Below are positions 54,978 to 64,000 of a stretch of DNA of 64,000 bases, piece by piece. Origin of the DNA: Ascarosepion bandense. Its lineage: Eukaryota; Mollusca; Cephalopoda; Sepiida; Sepiidae. The DNA lies in the NCBI GenBank assembly GCA_037127315.1, contig JBBBDQ010001187.1, positions 1,208,501 through 1,272,500 of the forward strand, in the 5' to 3' direction. Position numbers and translations under genes: made by a program. Below the pieces are notes generated by a model that was given only the letters and a program-made list of their open reading frames with translations, made no database searches and was not told the DNA's origin. The stretch's first letter is position 1; each line of letters starts with the position of its first letter.

Positions 54978-55423
54978 TGTAATATAATAATCTGGCCCAA
55001 CCCGAGAAGGCTGAGGAAGCGTGGGTGTTTCCGGTCATTGAAAGGAACGGATGTTTGTTTGACCCTATTTCCGACAGATGCGGAAATAACTCTGAGAAAT
55101 TACGTAGGCGTCGAGTAGGCGTCGCGAATCGAGGCAAAACTTGGAAGATATATAAAGGCTTCGAAACACGGAGTCAAGCAGTCTGGTCGGCAGTAGAGAA
55201 GCAGTTCACAGCTGCCCCCAATAGCATACATGCTATTGGGGGGTACGCATTCGTCATTCGTCCATTCGTCAACGTCGACCCTTAGAAGCATTCGTCAACC
55301 CATTAGAAAAGCGCTCCCTCAACTCTCTGTCCACTAGGCAACACGGTCCATCGGTCATCAATAAAAAATATAAGATATATTTTTATATACACCCGTGTTT
55401 GTTATTTGTCGCTATATAACACT
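54978..55423 (+). repeat. Solo LTR with four-base target-site duplication
   Basis: 446 bp, TG...CA, related to the LTRs at 33398 and 36434. Promoter TATATAAAGG at about 55150, AATAAA at about 55361, and a perfect 12-bp hairpin at 55215-55242 (CCCCCAATAGCA arms) in the presumed R region. Flanked by CTAT on both sides. Typical product of recombination between the two LTRs of an element. Confidence 0.85.
55150..55159 (+). promoter_or_regulatory. TATA box of the solo LTR
   Basis: TATATAAAGG, the only well-formed TATA box within a recognised LTR here, with AATAAA about 210 bases downstream. Confidence 0.5.
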
Positions 55424-55900
55424 ATTACTTGGAATATTTGTATAGGATGTTGACTTTCTCTTCGCAATCATGCATATCCCAACAATAAATACTAATGTCA
55501 GTGGTATAGTTCCTCTTATCATCAGTACTTTCGCCACAGGAGAGAACGAAAGAAGATATCGATTGACATTTCATTTAAATCTTTGAAGATTAAAGTTATT
55601 TAAGAATCAAGAAACCGGTAATGACTTCTAGGCGGTTATATCGAGAAATTTCAACTGTAAAATGGGTCCATGTTACCAATCTATTTCTTCTTTTACATGT
55701 CAGGTAATTTCAGGACGTAGGTGTTCATAACTCCTACATCTTCCTGTCAGTTATAGCTCTTAATGATTGGTATTTGGTTTATTTATGCAAAACAAACTTC
55801 TGCCATCCATTTGCTCAAACCTATCAAGTGTGACACGCGTTGAATTCATCTGTTCCTTTGTTTTCCTATCCGCTATGTGACTATCAGATTCTCTAAGCAC
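55424..55900. other. Unannotated spacer
   Basis: Nothing recognised. Confidence 0.35.
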
Positions 55901-55904
55901 TCTT

Positions 55905-55951
55905 TTCTTCTTCTTCTTCTTCTACTTCTTCTTCTTCTTCTTCTTCTTCTA
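55905..55951 (-). repeat. (GAA)n 3' tail of RTE-like LINE
   Basis: On the minus strand about 15 GAA units, once interrupted, directly after the ORF stop. Short tandem-repeat tails are typical of RTE-clade LINEs. Confidence 0.9.
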
Positions 55952-58770
55952 TGTGCCTTGTCCCTTCAGGACGTAGGCGATCATGGTCTTCCACTTTTCC
56001 CTAACACTCGTGGCTCTGAGCACGCCTTCTCTTGTTACACCATGCAATCCTCGTTCCGTCATCCTTCTGATTAGGTCCTTCAAATATGTTATCCGTTGCT
56101 TTCCCCTGTCACATTTTCTCTCTATCTGACCTGTTAGTATCAGATTCTCCGAACCGTTCTTCCTCATTGCATGTCCCAGGAACTTCAGCTGTCTCTTCCT
56201 GATGCTCAGTATTAATTTCCTTTTTGTTTCCATAACTTCCAAGACCTCATCATTGTTCACATGCTCGATCCATGATATTTGCAGCATCCTTCTGTAAAAC
56301 CACATTTCATTTGCTTCAAGTTTTTCCTTCATCTTTGATGGTATTGTTCAGCATTCACTGACATATTGAAGGACGGACAGCACGTAGCAATCCAGTACTC
56401 TCTTGCTAGTTTCTAGCGAAATTGTCCTGTTTCTTAATACCTTACTCAACTTCCGGAATGCTTCCTTCGCCACGCCAATTCGCCTTCGGATCTCTGTGTC
56501 TCACTTTCCGTCTTCTGTTATAATGCTTCCCTAGTATTTAAATTTTTGTACCTGCTTGATTCTGGTATCCCCGGCCTGTATTTGGCATTTTGGACTGCCC
56601 TTTTTGCTGATGACCATGCATTCGGTTTTCGTGCAGTTTATTTCTAGGCCTTTCTTGTTACTTTATTCTGCTATCTTCTGTAGGAGGTCTTGTAGTTTCC
56701 TTACTGTGTCTGCTATCAGTACTGTAACATCTGCGTACCATAGGTTGTTTAAATTGTGGTCTCCGATTACGAATCAAGGCATAACTTCTAGGGTCCTCAA
56801 AATATTCTCGCTGTACAATTTGAACAGATCCAGTGAAAAGACACATCCTTGTCTTACACCCCTTTCTGTCTTGTAATCTACTCAATTCATTACCTGTCCG
56901 TATGCAAGCGGTTTGCTGCCAGTAAAGATCCTTGATTACTATTAAGTCTTTCCCAAATATGTCCTGGCTGCCGAGCATCTCCATCAGTTCTTTGTGTCGT
57001 ATTTTGTCAAACACCTTCGCATAATCAATGAAGCTCTGGTATAAGTTCTTCATTTGTATTGCCCTTACGGAGAACATCTTAATCAAAAATATGGCATTCC
57101 TTGTTCCAGTGTGTTTAACGAAACCACACTGTTCTCGTCCTCTCTCTGGCCTGATTCTGATTCTCGCTCTGTTCATTAGGGTTCGGACGATCAGTTTTGT
57201 TATATGGCTCATTAAACTGATGGTTCTATGTAGTTCGCACTCGTTTGCTCTTGGCATCTTAGGTAGTGCTATGAAGATAGACTTGCTGAGATCATCTGGT
57301 ATAACCCCACTATTATATATTTCACTGATTATTTCAGTATTTTTTTCTATACCAATTTCTTCCAGGGCTATCCGCAACTCTATGATTATGCCGTCTGGTC
57401 CCACTGCTTTGTTTCTATTCAGTTTGGCTACTGCAGATTCCACTTCAGACTTTAATATTTCCTTCCGTCCTCATTTTTGCGTATTTTTGGTTGTTCTCTC
57501 TTGTCGTGGAAAAGATCTTTTATATATTCTTCCCATCGTTGGAGTATTTCCTCTTTCTCCAAAATGATTGTTCCATCCTTAGGTTTTAGACATCTTGTTG
57601 AAGAGCAAGTTTTTTGTCCTTTAAGTTCTTTTATTTCCTTATGCATGTCTGCTTTATTATTCCTGCTCAATCTCTCCACTTCTGTACATTAGTCATTGAG
57701 CCATTTCTCTTTAGCCTGTCTACATTTTCTTCTTATTTTCTTCTGTAGTTCACTTTACTCCATTCCATGTATTGATATCATTTTCTGCTTCCTTTGCATC
57801 ATTTCCAGCATCTCTTCCGTTATCCACTCGTTTTTCTTTCTGCGCCTATTTTCATTTGGGGCAATGTTGTTTGCTGATGTAAGTATTGCTTCCTTCGTAT
57901 GTGGTTTTCACGCTGTTAGTGTAATCTTTCTGGAGTTTGAGGTAATCACAAATGCGTTGTATATCGGTTTTTGTGCTGCATTAGGCTTCTTTAATCTCCG
58001 GAGTTTCACCTTTAATTTGCAGGTGACTGGGACGTTGTCACGTCCACAGTCAGCACCTGGATAGACTTTGCTTTGAACCACTGCATTTCCGAATCTGCTC
58101 TTAATGGTTATGCAGTCTATCTGGTTATTGTCTCACCTACTGGGCTTCTCCATGTTCATAGACCTCATGGGTGTTCTTGAAACCAGATGTTAGTTATTAC
58201 CTGTTCATTTGCCTTGCACCATTGCACCAATTTTTCTCCTCGTTCGTTGCGGTTTCCTAAACCAAAGTTTCCAATTGTCATACCTTCCCTCTCCTTGCCT
58301 ACTTTGGCATTCAAATCTCCCATGATGATTCTGATTTCTTGGCTTTTACATTGAGCATTAGCCTTCTCTAGAGTGGAGTAAACAGATTCTGTTTCTTCCT
58401 GGGTGCTTTGTCTTGTTGGTGCATATATACCTACAATTGATATGTTGAACGGTCTCCCTTTCAGTTTGCCAGGAGAACTCTTTCGGAAAACTGGCAGTAT
58501 CCCAAAACACATTTCTTCATTTCCTTGTCCAGTATTATACCGACTTCTTTTTCATTATTTTTGCCTCCAGCGTATATTATCCTATGGTTGTCGCTGTTGA
58601 AGTCGCCATTATTTGGCCATCTGGTTTCGCATATTCCCAGAATATTGATTTTTAGTCTGTTCATTTCCTGCTTGACATTCTCTAGTTTTCTGCAGCTGTT
58701 TAACGTCCTGACGTTCTATGTCCCCAAAGTAATCCTTTCTTTGATGCGCACAGTAGCAGGGTAACGATCC
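55949..58770 (-). pseudogene. RTE-like LINE (endonuclease-reverse transcriptase), nearly full, inactivated
   Basis: Minus strand. Endonuclease: MNRLKINILGICETRW (Glu), IYAPTRQSTQEE, IRIIMGDLNAKVG (Asp/Asn). RT: LNRNKAVGPDGI, ISLMSHITKLIVRTLMNR, EQCGFVKHTGTRNAIFLIKM, QSFIDYAKVFDKIRHKELME. Then a frame change and NLWYADVTVLIADT: the catalytic YADD reads YADV. Next LEINCTKTECMVIS, KFKYLGSIITEDGK, SIRKRQLKFLGHAMRKNGSE and the C-terminus KMTIAYVLKG-type end. Several frameshifts and stops. The plus-strand frames here are shadows. Confidence 0.88.
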
Positions 58771-59115
58771 AGAGACACCTGTTGCTCATATCATTCCTTC
58801 TCGGACGAGGGATATATTTTGAGAAAAACTGTCCCCTTTACGCAGTTGTTGCTAACAGTCGCCGGATGACGGTCAGGTGACACCTGTTGCCCATGTCAGT
58901 CCTTACCGGGCGAGGAATTGCTCTCTTTGGAAGCAACCCTCTTCACGCCGTTAAGTTTAATATGTATTCGTTGTATAGCCATAATTTTACGCAGGATAGA
59001 GATAGTGGAGTGGTACCCTGTTGCCTTTCCCACGGTAGTTTATTGAGACTCCAACTCTAGTTAGATAGCCGTTGACTCATTAAGAGTTCCTCCGCCCTTT
59101 GTACGTTTTTTTCTT
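58771..59115 (-). other. Probable RTE-like LINE 5' region with degenerate tandem units
   Basis: GACACCTGTTGC(C/T)CAT blocks with flanking CGGACGAGG/CGGGCGAGG occur at about 58775 and 58880, spaced about 105 bp. Their position directly upstream of the endonuclease suggests 5' UTR (promoter-like) repeats. The true 5' end is not resolved. Confidence 0.45.
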
Positions 59116-59119
59116 TATC

Positions 59120-59687
59120 CTACCGGGTTTCTAACATCCCGTATATATACTTAAAAAAAGGAGGGATGGAAGAAAGAGCAAATATTAAAATATTTAGTAT
59201 ATACTTAGTATAAGTTCGGAGAAGTAGTCTTGTAAAAAGAGAAGTCAATTACCCTCGTTCCCCAGCAAGAACTGACTAAATCTTAAAGGAAAAATATTAA
59301 AACAAAGCAAAGAATATGGCGAAGAAACTGAGTTCATCTTTCCCCTTATTTCAAAAGAGAATAAATGCTTTTCTCTTACGTATTTCTGTTAGTTCGAGTC
59401 CTATAATATTATTTTAGGAGAGTGTCCATCATTCGCAGGAAGACAGAAGGGCAGGCACAACGTACACGGAATTAGACAGGTGGGTAATTTCAATACATGG
59501 CTAGATCATTGCATATTCTTCATTGTTTTTACAATAAATTTCAAAATATATAGCAGAAACACGAGATCATATGTGACATCAAAATTTAAAGCAAGGATGA
59601 ATGGTGCACTTGTCTAGCTTGACAATTGTCTAGCTCGACAAACGTTCCTAAAAACAGAGCTCGGAATATATATATATTTCGAGGTTT

Positions 59688-59690
<3 letters not shown>
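59120..59690. other. Unannotated spacer
   Basis: Nothing recognised. Confidence 0.35.
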
Positions 59691-59735
<45 letters not shown>

Positions 59736-59754
59736 ATTGATTGATTGATTGATT
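59691..59754. repeat. (TA)n then (TTGA)n microsatellite
   Basis: (TA)21 followed by five TTGA units. Confidence 0.96.
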
Positions 59755-59964
59755 AGTTAGTTTTTAGTCATAATAAAATTAGACCATTACACATTTGTAT
59801 TAAAAGTGTTCAATACAATTATATTGTAGATCTTTTGAATACTCATCATTTGTAAATGAGTTATTACACAACCTAGGTTTCTACCGTGTGGTATCTTCAA
59901 TCGATCGCCTGAAAACACCACATGGTAGAAAGATAGATTGCGTAATAACTCGTTTACAAATGAA

Positions 59965-59966
<2 letters not shown>
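59755..59966 (-). repeat. TA-bracketed foldback repeat (family 4), copy 2
   Basis: Reverse of 14047-14280. The inner 59848-59962 folds back: TTTGTAAATGAGTTATTACA and TTTCTACCGTGTGGT pair with ACCACATGGTAGAAA and GTAATAACTCGTTTACAAA. (TA)n at both ends. Confidence 0.75.

Positions 59967-60041
<75 letters not shown>
59967..60041. repeat. (TA)n(GA)n microsatellite
   Basis: (TA)22 then (GA)15. Confidence 0.97.
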
Positions 60042-60044
<3 letters not shown>

Positions 60045-60557
60045 AAATGAATAAGAACGAAGGTAATAATTGCAACTTTCAAAACATTAATTTAAAACAG
60101 TGCTCATTATAAAAACAGATCAATGAAAATTTATTATTAATTATTACTTTAGAATATTCTTAATTTTACACACAAAGCCGTTGTCCTTTAGCGTATATCT
60201 TTCAAATTGAAAGAATCTTAATAAAATAACTCTTCCGTAAAATACATATTTGATGCTTTGGTACATAATCTAAGCCGAAGTTTGTTAGAGGATTTTAGCA
60301 TCATACTCTCTCTTCTCAGATACCCAGGCGCTATTGAACGGCTATCATATTGTGTGTCATCTGTCAAGTATTATGTTTTTTGATATTTTAAATCACACTT
60401 TGCAATTTGTTAGCAATTCAGAGTCTAAACACAAATAATTCTAGTTCCCATCAAACTACGCTTTTCCATAAATAAAGAAACAATTGCAGTTACAATTTCC
60501 ATGTGTCAAGGAACGTGGCAAAATGCTCGTCTTGAATGCTAAGTAACGATTTTGTTT

Positions 60558-60558
<1 letters not shown>
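60042..60558. other. Unannotated spacer
   Basis: Nothing recognised. Confidence 0.35.
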
Positions 60559-60609
<51 letters not shown>

Positions 60610-60625
60610 TATATATATATATATG
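60559..60625. repeat. (CA)n(TA)n compound microsatellite
   Basis: (CA)24, CC, then (TA)8. Confidence 0.97.
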
Positions 60626-60840
60626 TATATAATATTTTCGTTATAAGTAATTATAATAAAACCATTTTACACCACTACACAAAAGGGTTCTTGTTACAAT
60701 ACTGTGAGTTTTACTTCGTTAGGCACCGGTTACCAATCATCACCTGACGAAGTACAATACATACTTTTGAAACAGGAATGCTTTTGGGTATCGATGTAAG
60801 TTTTTCTATTTTAATCCCTTATAATAAAAAATATATTACT
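60626..60840 (-). repeat. Family 4-related repeat, copy 3
   Basis: ACCATTTTACACCACTACAC and TTGTTACAATACTGTG align loosely with 59785-59835. It contains TTTTACTTCG and CGAAGTACAATA as short foldback arms. Similarity is partial. Confidence 0.4.
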
Positions 60841-60906
60841 TTTTTTAGTATTGAGCACTTTTTTAATTATTAATTCATGCGAAATGTGGGCTTTTACACA
60901 ATTTCT

Positions 60907-61376
60907 TTTTATTCTTTTGGGTTGGGAACAATTTTACTAGTAAGTAATGATTTTGCTTTGATTTTATTTTATTTTAATTTTTTGTTGTGGCTAATTTTAA
61001 AAGTTTCATAGTTATTTGAACGAGTGCATTTTTTTTTTGTATTATTTTCAAATAAATTTTTTTTACTGGAGGATAATTTTGTTTTAAAATTCCTCTTAAA
61101 TTCCTTGGTCGTCTTCTTTGCTCGGCCATTGTCTAGTTAGTTGATTCTCATACCCACCCCGCACGTAGTATCCAAAAAGATAAAATAATTATTCTATCAC
61201 TGGTTGAGCACGTGTTTATTTTTTTTGGTGGGGGGACAATTTTACTAGTAAGTAATGATTTTGCTTTGATTTTATTTTGTTTTAATTTTTGTTGTGGCTA
61301 ATTTTAAAAGTTTCATAGTTATTTGAACGAGTGCGTATTTTTGTATTTTTTATAAGAAATATTTTTTTTTACTGGA
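60907..61376 (+). repeat. 165-bp direct duplication
   Basis: 60920-61072 and 61226-61376 are near-identical: CAATTTTACTAGTAAGTAAT, GATTTTGCTTTGATTTTATT, TTGTTGTGGCTAATTTTAAA, AGTTTCATAGTTATTTGAAC, GAGTGC. About 150 unrelated bases lie between. Confidence 0.85.
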
Positions 61377-61454
61377 CTTTAACTAAGTTAAAACTTAGTT
61401 AACTCAACACCCCTACTTTTTATTTTTATTTTATTTATTTATTTATTTAATTAT

Positions 61455-61637
61455 TTTTCAATTGGAGTAGATAGACTAAACTACCGTCCGGTTCACACTC
61501 CACCGACGTCTATTGTACAGGTGTAGGGGCTCATCCCTTGTTCCCTGTTTAGGATGTGATTTCTGGCTTTCTCTTTTCCAATATTTTCATTCTTACGTAG
61601 CCTCCTACACATCAGTGGCGTTACCGCCTTGCTCGGG

Positions 61638-61640
<3 letters not shown>
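61455..61640 (+). mobile_element. SINE family 3, monomer with LINE tail
   Basis: GAGTAGATAGACTAAACTAC, CGGTTCACACTCCACC, TTGTTCCCTGTTTAGGATGT, then the tail TCCTACACATCAGTGGCG and CCTTGCTCGGGGTGATAT, which continues straight into (TA)n. Confidence 0.75.

Positions 61641-61697
<57 letters not shown>
61640..61697. repeat. (TA)29 microsatellite seeded at a SINE tail
   Basis: The tail GTGATATGATTAAAA of related copies is replaced by GTGATATATAT... here. Confidence 0.95.
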
Positions 61698-61698
<1 letters not shown>

Positions 61699-61699
61699 C

Positions 61700-62654
61700 A
61701 CCCATAAAGCACATTCTTATTACTCTTATCTTATTTCGATTCATGCTAATTCTCAACAACAATAAACATACTGAATTAATACATTTGTTCAAACTGTTTT
61801 AAATTTTGTTTTACACATTGCAAAGAACTCGTACTACTGCATCTGCAATAATCACGAATTTGCAGTTGAGCGCATTCTTTTAATGGCCCTTTCTATTCAT
61901 TGATTGTTGTCAATACACTTCATACTTGAGGTGTACACGTAACTGAAGTATATTCCCAAAAGTTGTTTTATTCATTTCTTATCTTTAATCAATATGAGTT
62001 ACATATCATAAGAATGTCCAACTCCTTAGAACGCTTAGGTTTGCCTTAATTTAGGATATCGAATAATTGTCGAATAAATAGGCCCTAAAGCACACACTCC
62101 AAAATGCGATAGGCACTCCATTTTCTAATTGTTTCACAAACCGTTTCTACTCCGATGAGATTTTTTGTAAAAATATATTCTTAAGCATTTCGACAGTCAT
62201 TTTTCTCATAGATATACGTGTTCTTAAGAATGATGATTGCTGTTCGCTTCAACAGTTTTTGGTTTCTGATTTAGATTCTTCTCTAATGGATGTCGTAAAT
62301 GGATCAATTTTAATAATTGCAAGAGAATGTCTGGATAGCGAACTATCAAAATTTAGAAAATTCAGTTTTTTCGTAAAGTATCATTCTTTACTCAACATGG
62401 CCGAAGCTTTTGCCGCGGTTCAGAACAGTAACGATACAGCTTAAATCTTAATATAAGGTCACCTACCATTAAGGTTACACCAAAAACGAAATTCATAAAA
62501 GATTAATAGAAAATGATAACAGATTGAACACGCTTCTCAGATATAAAAAAATGAAATGCAAATTTCATTTACTATAATTTAACCTTATAGCAGACAAACA
62601 TTATACGGACTTCGAAGTTGAGATTTTTGCTAAGGACAGCGTAATGTTCATTCT
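61700..62654. other. Unannotated spacer
   Basis: A 61-codon frame at 62259-62444 has no recognisable domain. Nothing else seen. Confidence 0.35.
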
Positions 62655-62830
62655 TTCAGCTCCGATACATGTTTATCCGTTAAGTTTAGAGCCACGTTTG
62701 GAAAACGTCAGTAAACACTACATATTGGATATATGTAAAATCAAATTTGTAAGATGATATGGGTCTGAGAAGTTTAAATATGGTCTAGAAAAACACAGCC
62801 ATATTCCAGTGCATAAGAAAAAAATAAATT
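62655..62830 (+). repeat. Dispersed repeat family 7, copy 2
   Basis: TTTGGAAAACGTCAGTAAAC, ATATTGGATATATGTAA, GATGATATGGGTC and ATTCCAGTGCATAAGAAA match 53745-53880 in order. Confidence 0.5.
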
Positions 62831-63024
62831 TACTTAAATATATAGGCAGGCAAGTTTGCAAACAAAAGATAGAATACGTAAGCCACTTGGAAATCATAGT
62901 GCATCATATAGAGAATAAAAGCACATACATGGATCTATTTATAGACAACTATAGGAATAAATACACACAAATAAACAATAGAAAACTCATCATACGCACA
63001 CGTATATACGTTCATAAAAGAGAA

Positions 63025-63439
63025 TATATATATATATATATATATATAGTCAGGGAAATCATTTAATTATCGTTCATTTAATTATCGTTCATAATATATA
63101 ACTTCTCGGAGATGGTCCATTCATATTATTCAGCAATTAAAGTGTTGTGGATTAGTTTTCGCACTGAAGGTTATAAGCGTGCTATGTCGGTTGCTAATCG
63201 ACTTAACGGACGCAAAATGTTAGGAACTTGGTAATCTTCCACTAAAAGCTGCCTCCTTAGTTTTCGGCTAACTGCCGACTAATATCAACTGCCTATGAGT
63301 TCTACCGAACTCCAATAGAAGTCAAAAGACCTCTTATGAACTTCCCGTTAACTCCTGTTTATATAGGATGGAGAGTCCATTACCTGAGGAATAGGTGTGT
63401 TTCTCGACAACAACTTTTTTTTATAAAAAGTGCTCAATA

Positions 63440-63484
<45 letters not shown>

Positions 63485-63490
63485 GGGGGG
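63025..63490. repeat. (TA)n tracts and poly-G
   Basis: (TA)n at 63025-63049 and 63440-63481, the latter followed by a run of eight G. The 390 bases between show nothing recognised. Confidence 0.9.
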
Positions 63491-63824
63491 CGTGTATGTA
63501 TGTATATATTTATACACTCATAACATTCTTATATGTATATATATAACAACAGCCACAAACAGATAAACACACGAATGCACACACAACCACACAAAATACA
63601 CACACAGATATATACACACACATATATATGCATCTATATATGCATACAAGATAAAGAAGAATGAGCATAAGATGCAGCATAAGCTTTGCTGTTTTATCTG
63701 CATACTCTTTTTCTGTAATAAGAACTACAATGCTTACTTCTGTGTTGTTTCTGTTGATTAGCAAATGATTTTATAGTATATGAAACTCACTAAATTTTCA
63801 AGACAGCAATTTTACATATATATT

Positions 63825-63960
63825 TTTTATAATCCTTTCACCCAAACAAGTCAGTTTTTGGATTGGGTTTACATAAGAGGATTGGAAAAAGAAGAAAGAA
63901 AAATAAGGTAGTGTCTGTGCCGGAAAAAGGATAAGAGAAAAAAGAAGATAAATGATAACG
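63825..63960 (-). repeat. Worn SINE family 3 / LINE tail relic
   Basis: ATCCTTTCACCCAAACAAGT and AAGAGGATTGGAAAAAGAAG resemble the minus-strand tail and adjoining body at 21855-21930. Strongly diverged. Confidence 0.4.
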
Positions 63961-64000
63961 ATAGGCGCTGCAATTAAACTCTTATACATTATCAGGGAAG

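Noticed and set aside
57028..58764. Several plus-strand frames of 65-179 codons
   Set aside because: They are antisense shadows of the minus-strand RTE-like LINE.
1..64000. Bacterial-style features (operons, CRISPR arrays, ribosome binding sites)
   Set aside because: Composition, LINE/SINE content and microsatellites show a metazoan genome; none of these features is present.

Overview
The window is repeat-dense eukaryotic (metazoan) DNA. No complete host gene is visible. The mix of tRNA-derived SINEs, CR1/jockey-like and RTE-like LINEs, Penelope-like elements (PLEs), Ty3/gypsy LTR elements, a Tc1-like transposon, Helitron-like ends and very many long (TA)n, (CA)n, (GA)n and (GATA)n tracts suggests a mollusc, most likely a coleoid cephalopod such as an octopus. 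That assignment is inference; no host marker gene proves it.

Layout. 0-4.4 kb: an open LINE endonuclease ORF running off the left edge, a tRNA SINE, a deleted LINE 3' half, and PLE pieces. 4.8-6 kb: a GATA-rich block. 6.5-12.75 kb: a transposase relic, a PLE relic and a decayed Ty3/gypsy element with two LTRs, an internal inverted pol/LTR rearrangement and a LINE inserted in it. 13-15.5 kb: a chain of (TA)n tracts separating short elements, then a Helitron-like copy. 16-31 kb: several SINE families, including a 5S rRNA-headed composite with target-site duplication, LINE tails and a second Helitron-like copy. 32-38.5 kb: a long FADD-type LINE split by an LTR element (33398-36738) that carries an unexplained transmembrane reading frame. 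39.2-41.3 kb: a Tc1-like transposase split by a LINE 3' fragment. 41.7-46.3 kb: a foldback palindrome, a dimeric SINE and RTE debris. 46.4-49.1 kb: a nearly full PLE with terminal repeats. 49.5-55.4 kb: SINEs, a decayed LINE, hairpins and a solo LTR. 55.9-59.1 kb: a nearly full RTE-like LINE with a mutated catalytic box. 59.7-64 kb: foldback repeats, a 165-bp direct duplication and SINE relics.

The most interesting signal is hammerhead-ribozyme-like structure shared by several unrelated repeat families: (i) a ~270-305-bp tRNA-like element, bracketed by (TA)n at both ends in three of four copies, whose local copies together imply a complete type I hammerhead at the 3' end; (ii) a second tRNA-headed SINE with a CUGAAGA...GAAACGUC tail; (iii) both PLE families. 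Each local copy carries its own damage to the core or helices, so the inference rests on the consensus and paired bases, not on any single active copy. The sequences work together only as a mobile-element community: autonomous LINEs, PLEs and LTR elements, with SINEs that borrow LINE tails.
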